Positions 7,730 through 16,554 of a DNA stretch of 64,000 nucleotides are shown here, piece after piece. Position 1 is the first letter of the stretch. Each line of letters begins with the position of its first letter. Both the position numbers and the translations under genes were made by a program. The notes below the pieces were generated by a model. That model saw only the letters and a program-made list of their open reading frames with translations. It was not told the origin of the DNA and searched no databases. Origin of the DNA: Clostridium sp. 1001271B_151109_B4. Its GTDB lineage: Bacteria > Bacillota > Clostridia > Clostridiales > Clostridiaceae. The stretch covers positions 1 through 64,000 of the forward strand of contig NZ_JADPBQ010000015.1 in NCBI RefSeq assembly GCF_015670405.1. The letters run 5' to 3'.

Positions 7730-9394
7730 ATGGAAAGAGTTTGGTGGAAAGAAGCAGTTGGGTATCAAATATATCCAAGAAGTTTTAAAGATTCTAATGG
7801 TGATGGAATTGGGGATTTAAAGGGAATAACATCGAAGTTAGATTATTTAAAGAATTTGGGGATTGATGTTATTTGGATATGTCCTATGTATAAGTCTCCA
7901 AATGATGATAATGGATATGATATTAGTGATTATCAAGATATTATGGACGATTTTGGTGATATGAACGATTTTGATGAATTGCTTAAAGAAGCACATGATA
8001 GAGAGATGAAAGTGATAATTGATTTAGTTGTAAACCATACAAGTGATGAACATAAATGGTTTATAGAATCAAAGTCATCAAAAGATAATCCAAAAAGAGA
8101 TTGGTATATTTGGAGAGCTGGAAAAGATAATAAAGAGCCTAATAATTGGGAAAGTATTTTTAAAGGATCTGCATGGGAGTTTGATAAAAATACAGAAGAG
8201 TATTTCTTGCATTTGTTTACTAAGAAACAACCTGATTTAAATTGGGATAATAAAGAAGTAAGAGAAGCTATTTATTCAATGATAAATTGGTGGTTAGATA
8301 AAGGGATTGATGGATTCAGAGTAGATGCAATAAGTCATATTAAAAAAGAAGACGGTTTAGGGGATATGCCAAATCCTAAAGGATTAAAATATGTAGAATC
8401 ATTTGATAAACACATGAATGTTTCTGGAATTCATAAATATTTAAAAGAGCTTAAGGAAAGAACTTTCGATAATTATGACATTATGACTGTAGGAGAAGCT
8501 AATGGAGTAGAAGCAGAAGAAGCAGATTTGTGGGTGGGAGAAAGAGAGGGAAAATTCAATATGATATTCCAATTCGAGCACTTACATTTATGGGGAGCTG
8601 AAAGTGAAAATAATTTTAGTGTTAGAAATTACAAGAAAGTATTAACGAAATGGCAAAAAGCTTTATATGGAAAAGGGTGGAATGCATTATACATAGAAAA
8701 TCATGATATTCCAAGAGTTACATCGACTTGGGGGAATGATCAAGAGTATTTAAAAGAATGTGCAACTGCTTTTGCGCTTATGTATTTTATGCAACAAGGA
8801 ACGCCTTTTATTTACCAAGGACAAGAAATAGGAATGACAAATGTAAAATTTGATTCTATTTATGATTATAACGATGTTAAGGGAATAAATATCTATAAGG
8901 AAAAGGTAGAACAAGGATTAAGTAATGAAGAAGCATTAAAATATGTATGGGCAGTATCAAGAGATAATTCTCGTACGCCAATGCAGTGGGATAGTAGTGA
9001 AAATTCAGGCTTTACTAGTGGAAAGCCATGGATCAATATAAATAAGAATTATAAATATATAAATGTAGAAGATCAATTAAAAGATGAAAATTCAATTTTA
9101 AATTTCTATAAAAAAATGATTAACATAAGAAAAGAAAATAAAACTCTTATATATGGAAGCTATGAGTTAATATTAGAAGATCATGAAAAAATATATGCTT
9201 ATACGAGAATAATGGGAGAAGAGAGGTTTGTAATAATAGTTAATTTATCTCATGATAATGTTACGTATTCTTATAATATTGACCTTAGTAGTGATGGATT
9301 ATTATTAAGCAATTATATTGTTGAAAAACATGGTTTAGAAACTGAATTTGATTTAAGACCATATGAAGCAAGAATTTATAAGGTTATAAAATAA
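7730..9394 (+). CDS. GH13 alpha-glucosidase (maltose type)
   Basis: Cytoplasmic glycoside hydrolase family 13 enzyme (554 aa) that would release glucose from maltose and short maltodextrins. The (beta/alpha)8 barrel motifs are DLVVNH (region I), GFRVDAI with the nucleophile Asp (region II), TVGEANGV with the acid/base Glu (region III) and ENHDIPR (region IV). The residue after the nucleophile is Ala; oligo-1,6-glucosidases usually have Val there, so alpha-1,4 specificity is more likely. No signal peptide. First gene of the operon after O2. A trehalose-6-phosphate hydrolase is a less likely alternative. Confidence 0.9.
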   Translation: MERVWWKEAVGYQIYPRSFKDSNGDGIGDLKGITSKLDYLKNLGIDVIWICPMYKSPNDDNGYDISDYQDIMDDFGDMNDFDELLKEAHDREMKVIIDLVVNHTSDEHKWFIESKSSKDNPKRDWYIWRAGKDNKEPNNWESIFKGSAWEFDKNTEEYFLHLFTKKQPDLNWDNKEVREAIYSMINWWLDKGIDGFRVDAISHIKKEDGLGDMPNPKGLKYVESFDKHMNVSGIHKYLKELKERTFDNYDIMTVGEANGVEAEEADLWVGEREGKFNMIFQFEHLHLWGAESENNFSVRNYKKVLTKWQKALYGKGWNALYIENHDIPRVTSTWGNDQEYLKECATAFALMYFMQQGTPFIYQGQEIGMTNVKFDSIYDYNDVKGINIYKEKVEQGLSNEEALKYVWAVSRDNSRTPMQWDSSENSGFTSGKPWININKNYKYINVEDQLKDENSILNFYKKMINIRKENKTLIYGSYELILEDHEKIYAYTRIMGEERFVIIVNLSHDNVTYSYNIDLSSDGLLLSNYIVEKHGLETEFDLRPYEARIYKVIK

Positions 9395-9462
9395 AAAAAT
9401 ATATTTAATAATTAAAATATTTGCAGTAAAGTGAATTGCAAATGGAAAAAAGGGGAATTAAA

Positions 9463-11130
9463 ATGGGTAAAACAAAGAAAAAGGGTAAATTATTATCATT
9501 TGATTTTTGGCAAAAGTTTGGAAAGGCTTTATTAGTAGTTATAGCTGTTATGCCGGCAGCAGGATTAATGATTACTTTTGGTAAGCTTCTAGGAATGTAT
9601 TTTGAAGCTGATATAATACAAGCTATATCTAGGATTATGGATAATATAGGATGGGGGATTATTGGAAATCTCCATATATTATTTGCAGTTGCAATAGGTG
9701 GATCATGGGCTAAAGAAAGAGCGGGGGGAGCTTTTGCAGGGTTATTATCATTTGTGTTAATTAATCGTATTACAGGGGCAATTTTTGGTGTAAGTACAGA
9801 AATGTTATCTGATAGTACAGCAACAGTTAAGTCTTTACTAGGTGCAACATTAACAGTTCCAGATTACTTTACAAGTATTTTAGGATCACCAGCACTTAAT
9901 ATGGGTGTATTTATAGGTATTATTTCAGGTTTCTTAGGGGCAACGTTATTTAATAAATACTATAATTACAATAAATTGCCACAAGCCTTAAGCTTTTTTA
10001 ATGGTAAGAGATTTGTTCCTTTTGTTGTTATTTTATGGTCAACAGTTGCAGCATTAGTTTTATCAGTAGTTTGGCCTTTTGCACAAGGCGCATTAAATAA
10101 CTTTGGTATTTGGCTTGCAAATTCAAAAGATACAGCACCAGTTTTAGCGCCATTTATATATGGAACACTAGAACGTTTATTACTTCCATTTGGGTTGCAT
10201 CATATGCTTACTATTCCAGTTAACTATACTGAATTAGGTGGGGTATATACTTCATTAACTGGAGCAGCTGCTGGAACAGTAATTGCTGGGCAAGACCCTT
10301 TATGGTTTGCGTGGATAACAGATTTAATTAACTTTAAATCAGCAGGAAATATGACAGAGTACAATAATTTGTTAGCTACAGTAGTGCCAGCAAGATTTAA
10401 AGCAGGTCAAGTAATTTTATCAACAGCATCATTATTAGGGGTTGCGTTTGCAATGTATAGAAATGTTGATGCAGATAAAAAGAAAAAATATAAGTCTATG
10501 TTTATATCTATAGGATTAGCAGTATTTTTAACAGGTGTAAGTGAACCAATAGAATTCTTATTTATGTTTATATCACCAATACTTTATGTAGTTTATGCAA
10601 TACTTGCAGGTTTAGCATTTGCATTAGCAGATATAATAAATTTAAGAGTTCATGCATTTGGAGCAATTGAACTTATAACGCGTATACCAATGCTTGTTAA
10701 TGCAGGATTAGTTGGAGATGTTATAAACTTTATAATTGCATGTTTAGCATTCTTTGGACTTAATTTTGGAGTATTTAATTTCTGTATTAAAAAGTTTAAA
10801 ATACCTACTCCAGGACGTTTAGGAAACTATGATGAAGAAAAAGGTAGTGAAGAAGTTAAAGAAGTAGCTGTAGATAAAATAATATCTAATGATACATTAG
10901 CTATAAAAATAATTTCTTTATTAGGAGAAAAGGAAAATATTGAGGATGTAGATGCTTGTATGACAAGATTAAGAGTTACTGTAAAAGATATTGCAAAAGT
11001 AGCAGAAGAAAAAGAGTGGAAGAAAAATGGTGCTTTAGGATTAATATTAAAAGATAGTGGAGTGCAAGCAATATATGGTCCAAAGGCAGATGTGTTAAAG
11101 TCTGATATTCAAGATATAATAGGAGTATAA
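9463..11130 (+). CDS. PTS EIICB, glucose/maltose type
   Basis: Sugar-specific phosphotransferase permease (555 aa), domain order IIC then IIB. The membrane IIC domain takes about residues 10-430 and includes the family motif FGLHHMLTIPVNYTE. The IIB domain carries the phosphorylated cysteine in DACMTRLRV near residue 500. No IIA domain is present, so a separate glucose-type EIIA must serve it. The ATG at 9463 is chosen (AAGGGGA 7 nt upstream) over a TTG at 9436. MalX/MalT-like; substrate maltose is inferred from the neighbouring alpha-glucosidase and MapP-like gene. Confidence 0.9.
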   Translation: MGKTKKKGKLLSFDFWQKFGKALLVVIAVMPAAGLMITFGKLLGMYFEADIIQAISRIMDNIGWGIIGNLHILFAVAIGGSWAKERAGGAFAGLLSFVLINRITGAIFGVSTEMLSDSTATVKSLLGATLTVPDYFTSILGSPALNMGVFIGIISGFLGATLFNKYYNYNKLPQALSFFNGKRFVPFVVILWSTVAALVLSVVWPFAQGALNNFGIWLANSKDTAPVLAPFIYGTLERLLLPFGLHHMLTIPVNYTELGGVYTSLTGAAAGTVIAGQDPLWFAWITDLINFKSAGNMTEYNNLLATVVPARFKAGQVILSTASLLGVAFAMYRNVDADKKKKYKSMFISIGLAVFLTGVSEPIEFLFMFISPILYVVYAILAGLAFALADIINLRVHAFGAIELITRIPMLVNAGLVGDVINFIIACLAFFGLNFGVFNFCIKKFKIPTPGRLGNYDEEKGSEEVKEVAVDKIISNDTLAIKIISLLGEKENIEDVDACMTRLRVTVKDIAKVAEEKEWKKNGALGLILKDSGVQAIYGPKADVLKSDIQDIIGV

Positions 11131-11131
11131 T

Positions 11132-11917
11132 ATGAAACTTTTAACTTTAAATTGTCATTCATGGCAAGAAGATGATCAAATTGAAAAAATTAGATATTTA
11201 GCTAAAGTAATAAAAGAAAAACAATATGATGTTATAGCTCTTCAAGAGGTTAGTCAAAGTATAAATTCGAAATTATTACATGCTATGATAAAAGAGGATA
11301 ATTTTGTACAGTTATTAATTCAAGAGTTAAATAAAATTGATGAAAATAAATATAACTTTATATGGGATTACTCTCATATAGGTTATGATATATATGAAGA
11401 AGGAGTAGCAATATTAACTAAACATGAAATAAAAGATACTAAAGCCTTTTATATTTCTAAAAGTGATAATAAAAAAAATTATCGAAGTAGAAAAATTTTA
11501 AGTATTACAGTTAATGTTGAAGGTAATGATGTTGATTTTTATAGTTGTCATACAGGATGGTGGAATGATGATATAGAACCTTTCAAATATCATGCTGATA
11601 TGCTTATTGAAAATATAAATAATGATAGAATGGCCTTTGTTATGGGTGATTTTAACAATAATGCATATGTAAGAAATGAGGGTTATGATTATTTAATAGA
11701 ATTAGGATTAAAAGATACTTATGTAATGGCTAATGAGAAAGATAATGGTGTTACAGTAAGAGGTAAAATTGCAGGGTGGGAAATGCAAGAAGAAGACAAA
11801 AGATTAGATTTAATACTTACAAATAGAGAGATAAAGGTTTTAGAGTCTAAAGTTATATTTAATGGAGTGAATAAAGATATTATTTCAGATCACTATGGGG
11901 TAGAAGTTTTAGTATAA
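11132..11917 (+). CDS. mapP: EEP-family phosphatase, MapP-like
   Basis: Endonuclease/exonuclease/phosphatase-fold protein (261 aa). The metal and catalytic motifs are LNCHSW, LQEV, the His of CHTGWWND, GDFNN, RLDLILTN and SDHYGV. It begins one base after the PTS gene, with AGGAG inside that gene's end, so it belongs to the sugar operon. In Enterococcus faecalis the maltose 6'-phosphate phosphatase MapP sits by the maltose PTS gene and, as I recall, has this fold. The likely role is removing phosphate from PTS-imported maltose so the GH13 enzyme can cut it. The function is inferred from fold and context. Confidence 0.72.
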   Translation: MKLLTLNCHSWQEDDQIEKIRYLAKVIKEKQYDVIALQEVSQSINSKLLHAMIKEDNFVQLLIQELNKIDENKYNFIWDYSHIGYDIYEEGVAILTKHEIKDTKAFYISKSDNKKNYRSRKILSITVNVEGNDVDFYSCHTGWWNDDIEPFKYHADMLIENINNDRMAFVMGDFNNNAYVRNEGYDYLIELGLKDTYVMANEKDNGVTVRGKIAGWEMQEEDKRLDLILTNREIKVLESKVIFNGVNKDIISDHYGVEVLV

Positions 11918-11980
11918 ATGTGAGTATGATATTCTTTTATAGTTGTAAATAAAAGTTATTATCAATATAAAGAAAAAGGA

Positions 11981-12016
11981 AGATAGTGTAAATATTATAC
12001 AATATTTACACTATCT
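11981..12016. terminator. Bidirectional terminator, sugar operon / SASP
   Basis: Perfect 16-bp stem AGATAGTGTAAATATT / AATATTTACACTATCT with a 4-nt loop, lying between convergent genes, with a T-rich 3' flank on each strand. Confidence 0.85.
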
Positions 12017-12048
12017 AATTTTATTAACTTATTTTTTTGTGGAGTTAG

Positions 12049-12231
12049 TTATTTCATTCCTTGTTCGTATTGTTCAACCATTCTCTTAACCATTTCTCCA
12101 CCAACACTTCCGCATTGTTTAGAAGTTAAGCTTCCGTTGTAGTCTGTGAAAGGAACACCCATTTCGCTTGCTACTTCATTCTTAAATTTTGATAATCCGT
12201 TTTTTGCTTCTGGTACTAACTTTTGAGCCAT
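12049..12231 (-). CDS. Alpha/beta-type small acid-soluble spore protein
   Basis: A 60-aa DNA-binding spore protein that coats and protects forespore DNA and is degraded at germination. It has the conserved NEVASEMGV segment, where germination protease GPR cuts, and the C-terminal block LTSKQCGSVGGEMVKRMVE. A strong GGAGG-type site precedes the start. An inverted repeat (GTAAGTAA / TTACTTAC, 12273-12294) lies in its 5' region, with CATAATA resembling a sigma-G -10 further upstream; the sigma-G assignment is inference. Confidence 0.96.
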   Translation of the reverse strand: MAQKLVPEAKNGLSKFKNEVASEMGVPFTDYNGSLTSKQCGSVGGEMVKRMVEQYEQGMK

Positions 12232-12403
12232 AAAAGACCCTCCTTTAAATAAATTAATATTTATTTTCCTTTGTAAGTAATCACTTTTACTTACACTAGT
12301 ATTATGTGTAGAAGTAATTTATATAATCTATAAAAGTAAAGGAATTAGAGGGATAAAATAATATATTAACCGATATATGGAAAATGGATTTTACAAAGAA
12401 AAT

Positions 12404-12444
12404 TAAATGCACACTTCGATAAATATTTTATCAAAATGTGCATT
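12404..12444 (-). terminator. Terminator after ECF S-component gene
   Basis: Stem AAATGCACA / TGTGCATTT with an inner GATAAA / TTTATC helix. On the minus strand it lies just past the stop at 12454 and is followed by AATTTTCTTT. Confidence 0.7.
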
Positions 12445-12453
12445 TAAAAATAG

Positions 12454-13044
12454 TTAGTTTCTTTTTAATTTAAGCATTGTAACGACTATTGGAATTGTTA
12501 TTAGTGCTGAAGCGATAGCTTCAGGAATTCCATTTGTCAATCCAGTGGTAAGTAAAGTACCAGCAACAGCTTCTCTTGAAATCTCTCTAGCTTGTGCATA
12601 TTTATCAAGATATAGAATATAAGTTAATCCTAACACACCAATTGTATTAGTTAATGTACCTAAAACCGCAGCTATCCCAACACAAACTCCTGTATTTTTG
12701 ATTTTGTTTTTAAATAGTTTAAATGAATAATAAGCTACAATACCAATTAACATTCTTGGAATTAAGGCTACAATGGGATTCCAGAATATAAAAGAAGTTA
12801 AGCCGGGAGCAGTAATATTTTGATACATTGAAAATAATCCAAAAATCAAACCTACTGATATTCCAACAACTGGGCCTTCTAATAATGCCCCTATAATTAC
12901 TGGAATATGCATAATAGTAAGACTGAATATTGGTAAACGTATTAATCCTAATCCGCTTACACCAAGGAATATTGAAATTCCACCTAGAGCTCCTATGAGA
13001 ACAAGTCTTCTAGTCTTAGAGCTAGAATTTTTTTTATTTTTCAT
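12454..13044 (-). CDS. ECF transporter S component
   Basis: Substrate-binding membrane subunit (196 aa) of an energy-coupling-factor importer, of the vitamin-uptake type. It has a basic N-terminus, about six hydrophobic segments, and family features such as LVLIGALGGISIFLG and IMHIPVIIGALLEGPVVG. The shared EcfA/A'/T module is not in the window. AGGAGAG precedes the start. I see no riboswitch upstream to name the ligand; a pantothenate-like S component is one possibility. Confidence 0.8.
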   Translation of the reverse strand: MKNKKNSSSKTRRLVLIGALGGISIFLGVSGLGLIRLPIFSLTIMHIPVIIGALLEGPVVGISVGLIFGLFSMYQNITAPGLTSFIFWNPIVALIPRMLIGIVAYYSFKLFKNKIKNTGVCVGIAAVLGTLTNTIGVLGLTYILYLDKYAQAREISREAVAGTLLTTGLTNGIPEAIASALITIPIVVTMLKLKRN

Positions 13045-13148
13045 CTATCTCTCTCCTAATTTATTATTGAAATTTTATAACTATATCCAAACATTAATTT
13101 AATATAAAGTAATAAATTATTCAAGTATTATTAGTAATATAAATAAAT

Positions 13149-13181
13149 AAAATGCTGAATAATGAAATAAAATGTTGAATA
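13149..13181. repeat. Direct repeat at promoter of 13241 gene
   Basis: Two copies of AAAATG(C/T)TGAATA at 13149-13161 and 13169-13181, 20 bp apart. The second overlaps the likely -35. Confidence 0.6.
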
Positions 13182-13202
13182 GCATAGGAAATGTAGTATA
13201 TT
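13175..13202 (+). promoter_or_regulatory. Probable promoter of 13241 gene
   Basis: -35 TTGAAT and -10 TATATT with 16 bp spacing, about 40 nt before the start codon. Confidence 0.55.
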
Positions 13203-13240
13203 ATGAAAGTGTAAAGTAATTATACAAGGAGATGAAGAAA

Positions 13241-13579
13241 ATGAGATTATTTAGTATTAAAGATTTAAATTTTAATGAAGAGGACTTTTTAGATAATATA
13301 AATGAATATGAAGATATAATTCCTATAATTGAAGAACTACAAAATTCTTTAAATTATGATGAAATTGAATGTGTTGGTGAAAATGAATGTTGTAATAAAA
13401 CTAATAAAAATTATATAGTAGAAATTCAGGGATTCATAAATGAAAATGATGAATTTATAACTAAGGAAGAGCTTGAGAGTAATGCTATAATGGTACAAGA
13501 GGGAATAATGGACTTATTCGTAATAAGATTATATAAGTGCGTTGATTGTGGAAAATGGATTATAGATATTTTGGAGTAG
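13241..13579 (+). CDS. Small acidic protein, function unknown
   Basis: Cytoplasmic 112-aa protein, rich in Asp/Glu/Asn. Cysteines occur as CVGENECC in the middle and CVDCGKW near the end, which could form a zinc or redox site. I do not recognise the family. The ATG at 13241 (AAGGAG 9 nt upstream) is preferred over 13232, which abuts the ribosome binding site. It ends 6 nt before the TcaA-like gene, so the two are probably co-transcribed. Confidence 0.75.
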   Translation: MRLFSIKDLNFNEEDFLDNINEYEDIIPIIEELQNSLNYDEIECVGENECCNKTNKNYIVEIQGFINENDEFITKEELESNAIMVQEGIMDLFVIRLYKCVDCGKWIIDILE

Positions 13580-13585
13580 TATTAA

Positions 13586-14851
13586 ATGACTAAAATAAAT
13601 ATTATATTTAAGGATATAGTCAAGAAATGTAAAGTTTATATAGAAAATAAAATAAGTGATGTAAAAAATATAAAAGAATTAGGAATAATAGAAGTGGTAA
13701 ATAGAACTAAGCTCATTAGTATTTCATTAATTTCTTTTATAATAATTTTGGGATTTATATTATTCAATGCAATAAATATAAGTAAAGAGGAAATGTTAAA
13801 TAATTTAAAAAAATCATTACTAACAGAAAATAGCTCTAAGATTGCTAAAATTATAAGAGTAAAAGATGAAAAAGTAGCTAAAAATGATTTTAATCCTCTC
13901 ATTAGGTATTATAGTGGAAATGAAGATAAAATTAAAAAATTGATAAATGAATTGCGAAAAAGTGGCGAGTATGCAAATTTTAAAATAAAAAGTAAACAAG
14001 GATTATTTTATAAAAAGTATTATATTGATTTAGATACTGTTGAAATTGAATTTGCTACAGATATTAATAATGTAAAAGTTGAATTTGAGGATAAAAAGTT
14101 TAACTTGCAGGATTTTGCTGAGTTTGATGTTATTCCTGGTATTTATGAGGTTAAATACACTTATGAAACAGAATATGGTGATATTTCTAATGAAATTAAT
14201 ATAAGCATATTTGAAGATAAAAAGTTCGAACTTAATATTGATGGGAATTATGTTACTTTATATTCTAATTTTGAGGATGCAAAAGTATTAATAAATAATC
14301 AAGATACAGGTTTGTTATCAAATGATATTAAAAACTTTGGGCCTATACCTAAGGGGAAAGATATAGTAATTAAATTACAGAGAGAATTTCCTTGGGGAAT
14401 TATAGAGAGTGATGAAGAAAATATAAGTAATCAGGAATATATTAAGCTAGATATAAACATGGTAAATGATGAGTTGATGAATATCATAAGTAAAGATATT
14501 AATAAGTTTTATGAATCTGCATTTGAAAGTTTAAATAAAAGAAATAAGGAAAATATACTTAATTGTACCGATGGGGTTAAAGATTTAGTATATAATTATA
14601 TAAACGAAAAAACATTACTATTTTCTAATAACTATGAAATTACAGATATGAATGTAGAAATTGAAAAAAGTGATTTTAAATATGAAGATAGTACTTATAA
14701 GGCAAGTGTTGTAACAAAGGTGAATTATAATATTTACAAGAAATTATTACCATTTTTAAAAACACCTAATGAAAGTTCATTTATATTAGCATTAGAATAT
14801 ATTAATGATAATTTTAGAATAACTGGAATACAGAAGATTGAAATAGAGTGA
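13586..14851 (+). CDS. TcaA/YvbJ-like membrane-anchored protein
   Basis: 421-aa protein with an N-terminal cytoplasmic stretch of about 45 residues, one membrane anchor (residues 47-63) and a large extracellular part. The outer part looks like the tandem beta domains plus C-terminal NTF2-like domain of TcaA proteins, which affect cell-wall processes and glycopeptide response in staphylococci. The usual N-terminal zinc ribbon is absent. Located between a small acidic protein and a secreted M23 peptidase, consistent with an envelope role. Family call from overall pattern, not a single motif. Confidence 0.65.
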   Translation: MTKINIIFKDIVKKCKVYIENKISDVKNIKELGIIEVVNRTKLISISLISFIIILGFILFNAINISKEEMLNNLKKSLLTENSSKIAKIIRVKDEKVAKNDFNPLIRYYSGNEDKIKKLINELRKSGEYANFKIKSKQGLFYKKYYIDLDTVEIEFATDINNVKVEFEDKKFNLQDFAEFDVIPGIYEVKYTYETEYGDISNEINISIFEDKKFELNIDGNYVTLYSNFEDAKVLINNQDTGLLSNDIKNFGPIPKGKDIVIKLQREFPWGIIESDEENISNQEYIKLDINMVNDELMNIISKDINKFYESAFESLNKRNKENILNCTDGVKDLVYNYINEKTLLFSNNYEITDMNVEIEKSDFKYEDSTYKASVVTKVNYNIYKKLLPFLKTPNESSFILALEYINDNFRITGIQKIEIE

Positions 14852-14886
14852 AGTTTTAAATCGAATGATTATAATATGGGGGAGAT

Positions 14887-16173
14887 ATGAAGTTTAAAAA
14901 CAAAATTATTTATGCAGTATTAATTATATTGTTAGTTAATACAAATTATGTTTTTGCTGAAAAAAGTGATTCAATTAAAAATGAGATAGAAGATAATAAA
15001 AGTAAAATTGAAAGTTTAAAAGATGAAAAATACAATTTAAATAATGAAATTCAAGATAAAAAAGATGAAATTAACGACTTAGAGGATAATATTACTGAAA
15101 AGGAAAATGAATTATATGCACTTCAACTTGAAATAAGTGAATATCAAAAACAAATAGATAATATGCAAAGTGAAATTTCTGAGCTGATTAATTCTATAAA
15201 TGAAAGCAAATTAGAGGTTGAAAATAAAGAAAACTATATTATAGAACTGAAAGAGGAAGAGAGTAGAATTAAAGAATTATTAGACGCGCGAGTTAGAAGT
15301 GTTTATAAAGTTGATTTATCAAAACAATATATTTACATGTTAATTAGAAGTAAGAATATATTTGAAATTTTTCAAAATTTAGACAACATAAATCAAATAA
15401 TAAATTTTGATAAAAAACTAATTAAGAGCTATAAGGAAAATCAACAAATTATTTCAGATGAAATTGCACAAATAGAACTTAAAATTACAGAGCAAGAAGA
15501 AGCTCAAGCAGTAATAGAAGACAAGCAAAGTGGTATAATAGAAGTCAAAAATAAAGTTGTTGCAATTCAAAAGGAAGAGGAAAGTAAGAAAAATGAACTT
15601 TTAGCAATTCAACGAGAAAAGCAAAATAATATTGTTGCTTTAGAAAATGATAGTGAAAAGATTAATAGTGAAATAGCAGAGTTAGAGTCACATAATGAAG
15701 AATTAGAAGCAGAACTTGATAGGATAATAAATAATGTTAGCGGTAGTAATGGGAGTAATGACGTAGATAATAACCTACAAACGGAAAGTGGTTTTTTAAG
15801 ACCTATCTCTGGTAGAATTACTAGTTATTATGGTTATAGGATAAATCCAGTTACTGGAGAATATAAATTGCATAAAGGTATAGATTATGCTGGGAATTAT
15901 GGAGATCCTATTAAAGCATCTAAAAGTGGAGTAGTTGAATATTCAGGATGGATTACTGGCTATGGAAATACAATTATTTTAGGACATGGGAATGGGGTAC
16001 AAACATTATATCCCCATGCACAAACTTTAGAGGTTGATTATGGTGATACAGTTAAGCAAGGTGATGTTATTGCTACTGTAGGTTCAACTGGAAATAGTAC
16101 AGGCCCCCATTTGCATTTCGAAATAAGAATCAATGGAGAAGCAGTTGATCCATTAAATTACATACCATATTAA
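14887..16173 (+). CDS. Secreted coiled-coil M23 peptidase (EnvC/NlpD-like)
   Basis: 428-aa exported murein hydrolase or hydrolase activator. A signal peptide (residues 1-24, ending VFA) is followed by a long Lys/Glu coiled coil (about 30-280) and a C-terminal LytM/M23 domain. Metal-ligand motifs are HKGID and PHLHFE, with the family's GxGNTIILGHGNGV strand between. All catalytic positions seem present, so it may be an active endopeptidase. PcsB/EnvC-type architecture suggests a role in daughter-cell separation. Preceded by GGGGGAG. Confidence 0.92.
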   Translation: MKFKNKIIYAVLIILLVNTNYVFAEKSDSIKNEIEDNKSKIESLKDEKYNLNNEIQDKKDEINDLEDNITEKENELYALQLEISEYQKQIDNMQSEISELINSINESKLEVENKENYIIELKEEESRIKELLDARVRSVYKVDLSKQYIYMLIRSKNIFEIFQNLDNINQIINFDKKLIKSYKENQQIISDEIAQIELKITEQEEAQAVIEDKQSGIIEVKNKVVAIQKEEESKKNELLAIQREKQNNIVALENDSEKINSEIAELESHNEELEAELDRIINNVSGSNGSNDVDNNLQTESGFLRPISGRITSYYGYRINPVTGEYKLHKGIDYAGNYGDPIKASKSGVVEYSGWITGYGNTIILGHGNGVQTLYPHAQTLEVDYGDTVKQGDVIATVGSTGNSTGPHLHFEIRINGEAVDPLNYIPY

Positions 16174-16203
16174 AAAGCTGTATCTTTAATGATACAGCTT
16201 TTT
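16172..16203 (+). terminator. Terminator of M23 peptidase gene
   Basis: Perfect stem AAAAAGCTGTATC / GATACAGCTTTTT starting in the stop codon. Confidence 0.9.
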
Positions 16204-16265
16204 GAATAATTAAATATAATAAAGAAAATAATACTTAGGTAGTTTTTAGTTTATAAAAATTAAAA

Positions 16266-16417
16266 TAAAAAAACCTGTGCAAAATGCACAGGTTAAGGGA
16301 TTACAATCACTTAAGAAAGGGAATAAGTGATTGTGTGGGGTTTTATTAAAACTCTATAATTTGTTAAATTATAGAGCGGTATGGGCTTTATTTAATAAAT
16401 ATTCTATCAAATACTAT
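16266..16417 (-). ncRNA. Candidate C-rich trans-acting small RNA
   Basis: Intergenic minus-strand transcript unit of about 152 nt with its own promoter (TTGATT-16 bp-TATAAT, 16451-16424) and a strong terminator (AACCTGTGCA / TGCACAGGTT, then T7, 16294-16266). From 5' to 3' it has an unpaired AAGCCCAU segment, a perfect 11-bp hairpin (16352-16376), an unpaired AACCCCACA, a perfect 11-bp hairpin (16303-16334) whose loop reads UUCCCUUUCU, an unpaired AAUCCCUUAA, and the terminator. The repeated CCC elements in loops and linkers suggest pairing with Shine-Dalgarno sequences, as in RsaE/RoxS. No long ORF is seen in it. Confidence 0.7.
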
Positions 16418-16423
16418 AGTTAT

Positions 16424-16451
16424 ATTATACAATATAATTTAATAAAATCAA
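16424..16451 (-). promoter_or_regulatory. Promoter of candidate small RNA
   Basis: On the minus strand: -35 TTGATT (16451-16446), 16 bp, -10 TATAAT (16429-16424). Confidence 0.68.
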
Positions 16452-16554
16452 ATAATATTTACAAAAAAAGTTGAATTTTTTTTTAATGTGTATAAATCTA
16501 GAAGAAAATAGATGATAAAATTAAATAAAATAGCAGTTATAAGGAGGAATAAAA

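Noticed and set aside
13045..13148. Vitamin riboswitch upstream of the ECF S component
   Set aside because: No conserved core of TPP, cobalamin, FMN, preQ1 or THF riboswitches could be found on the minus strand.
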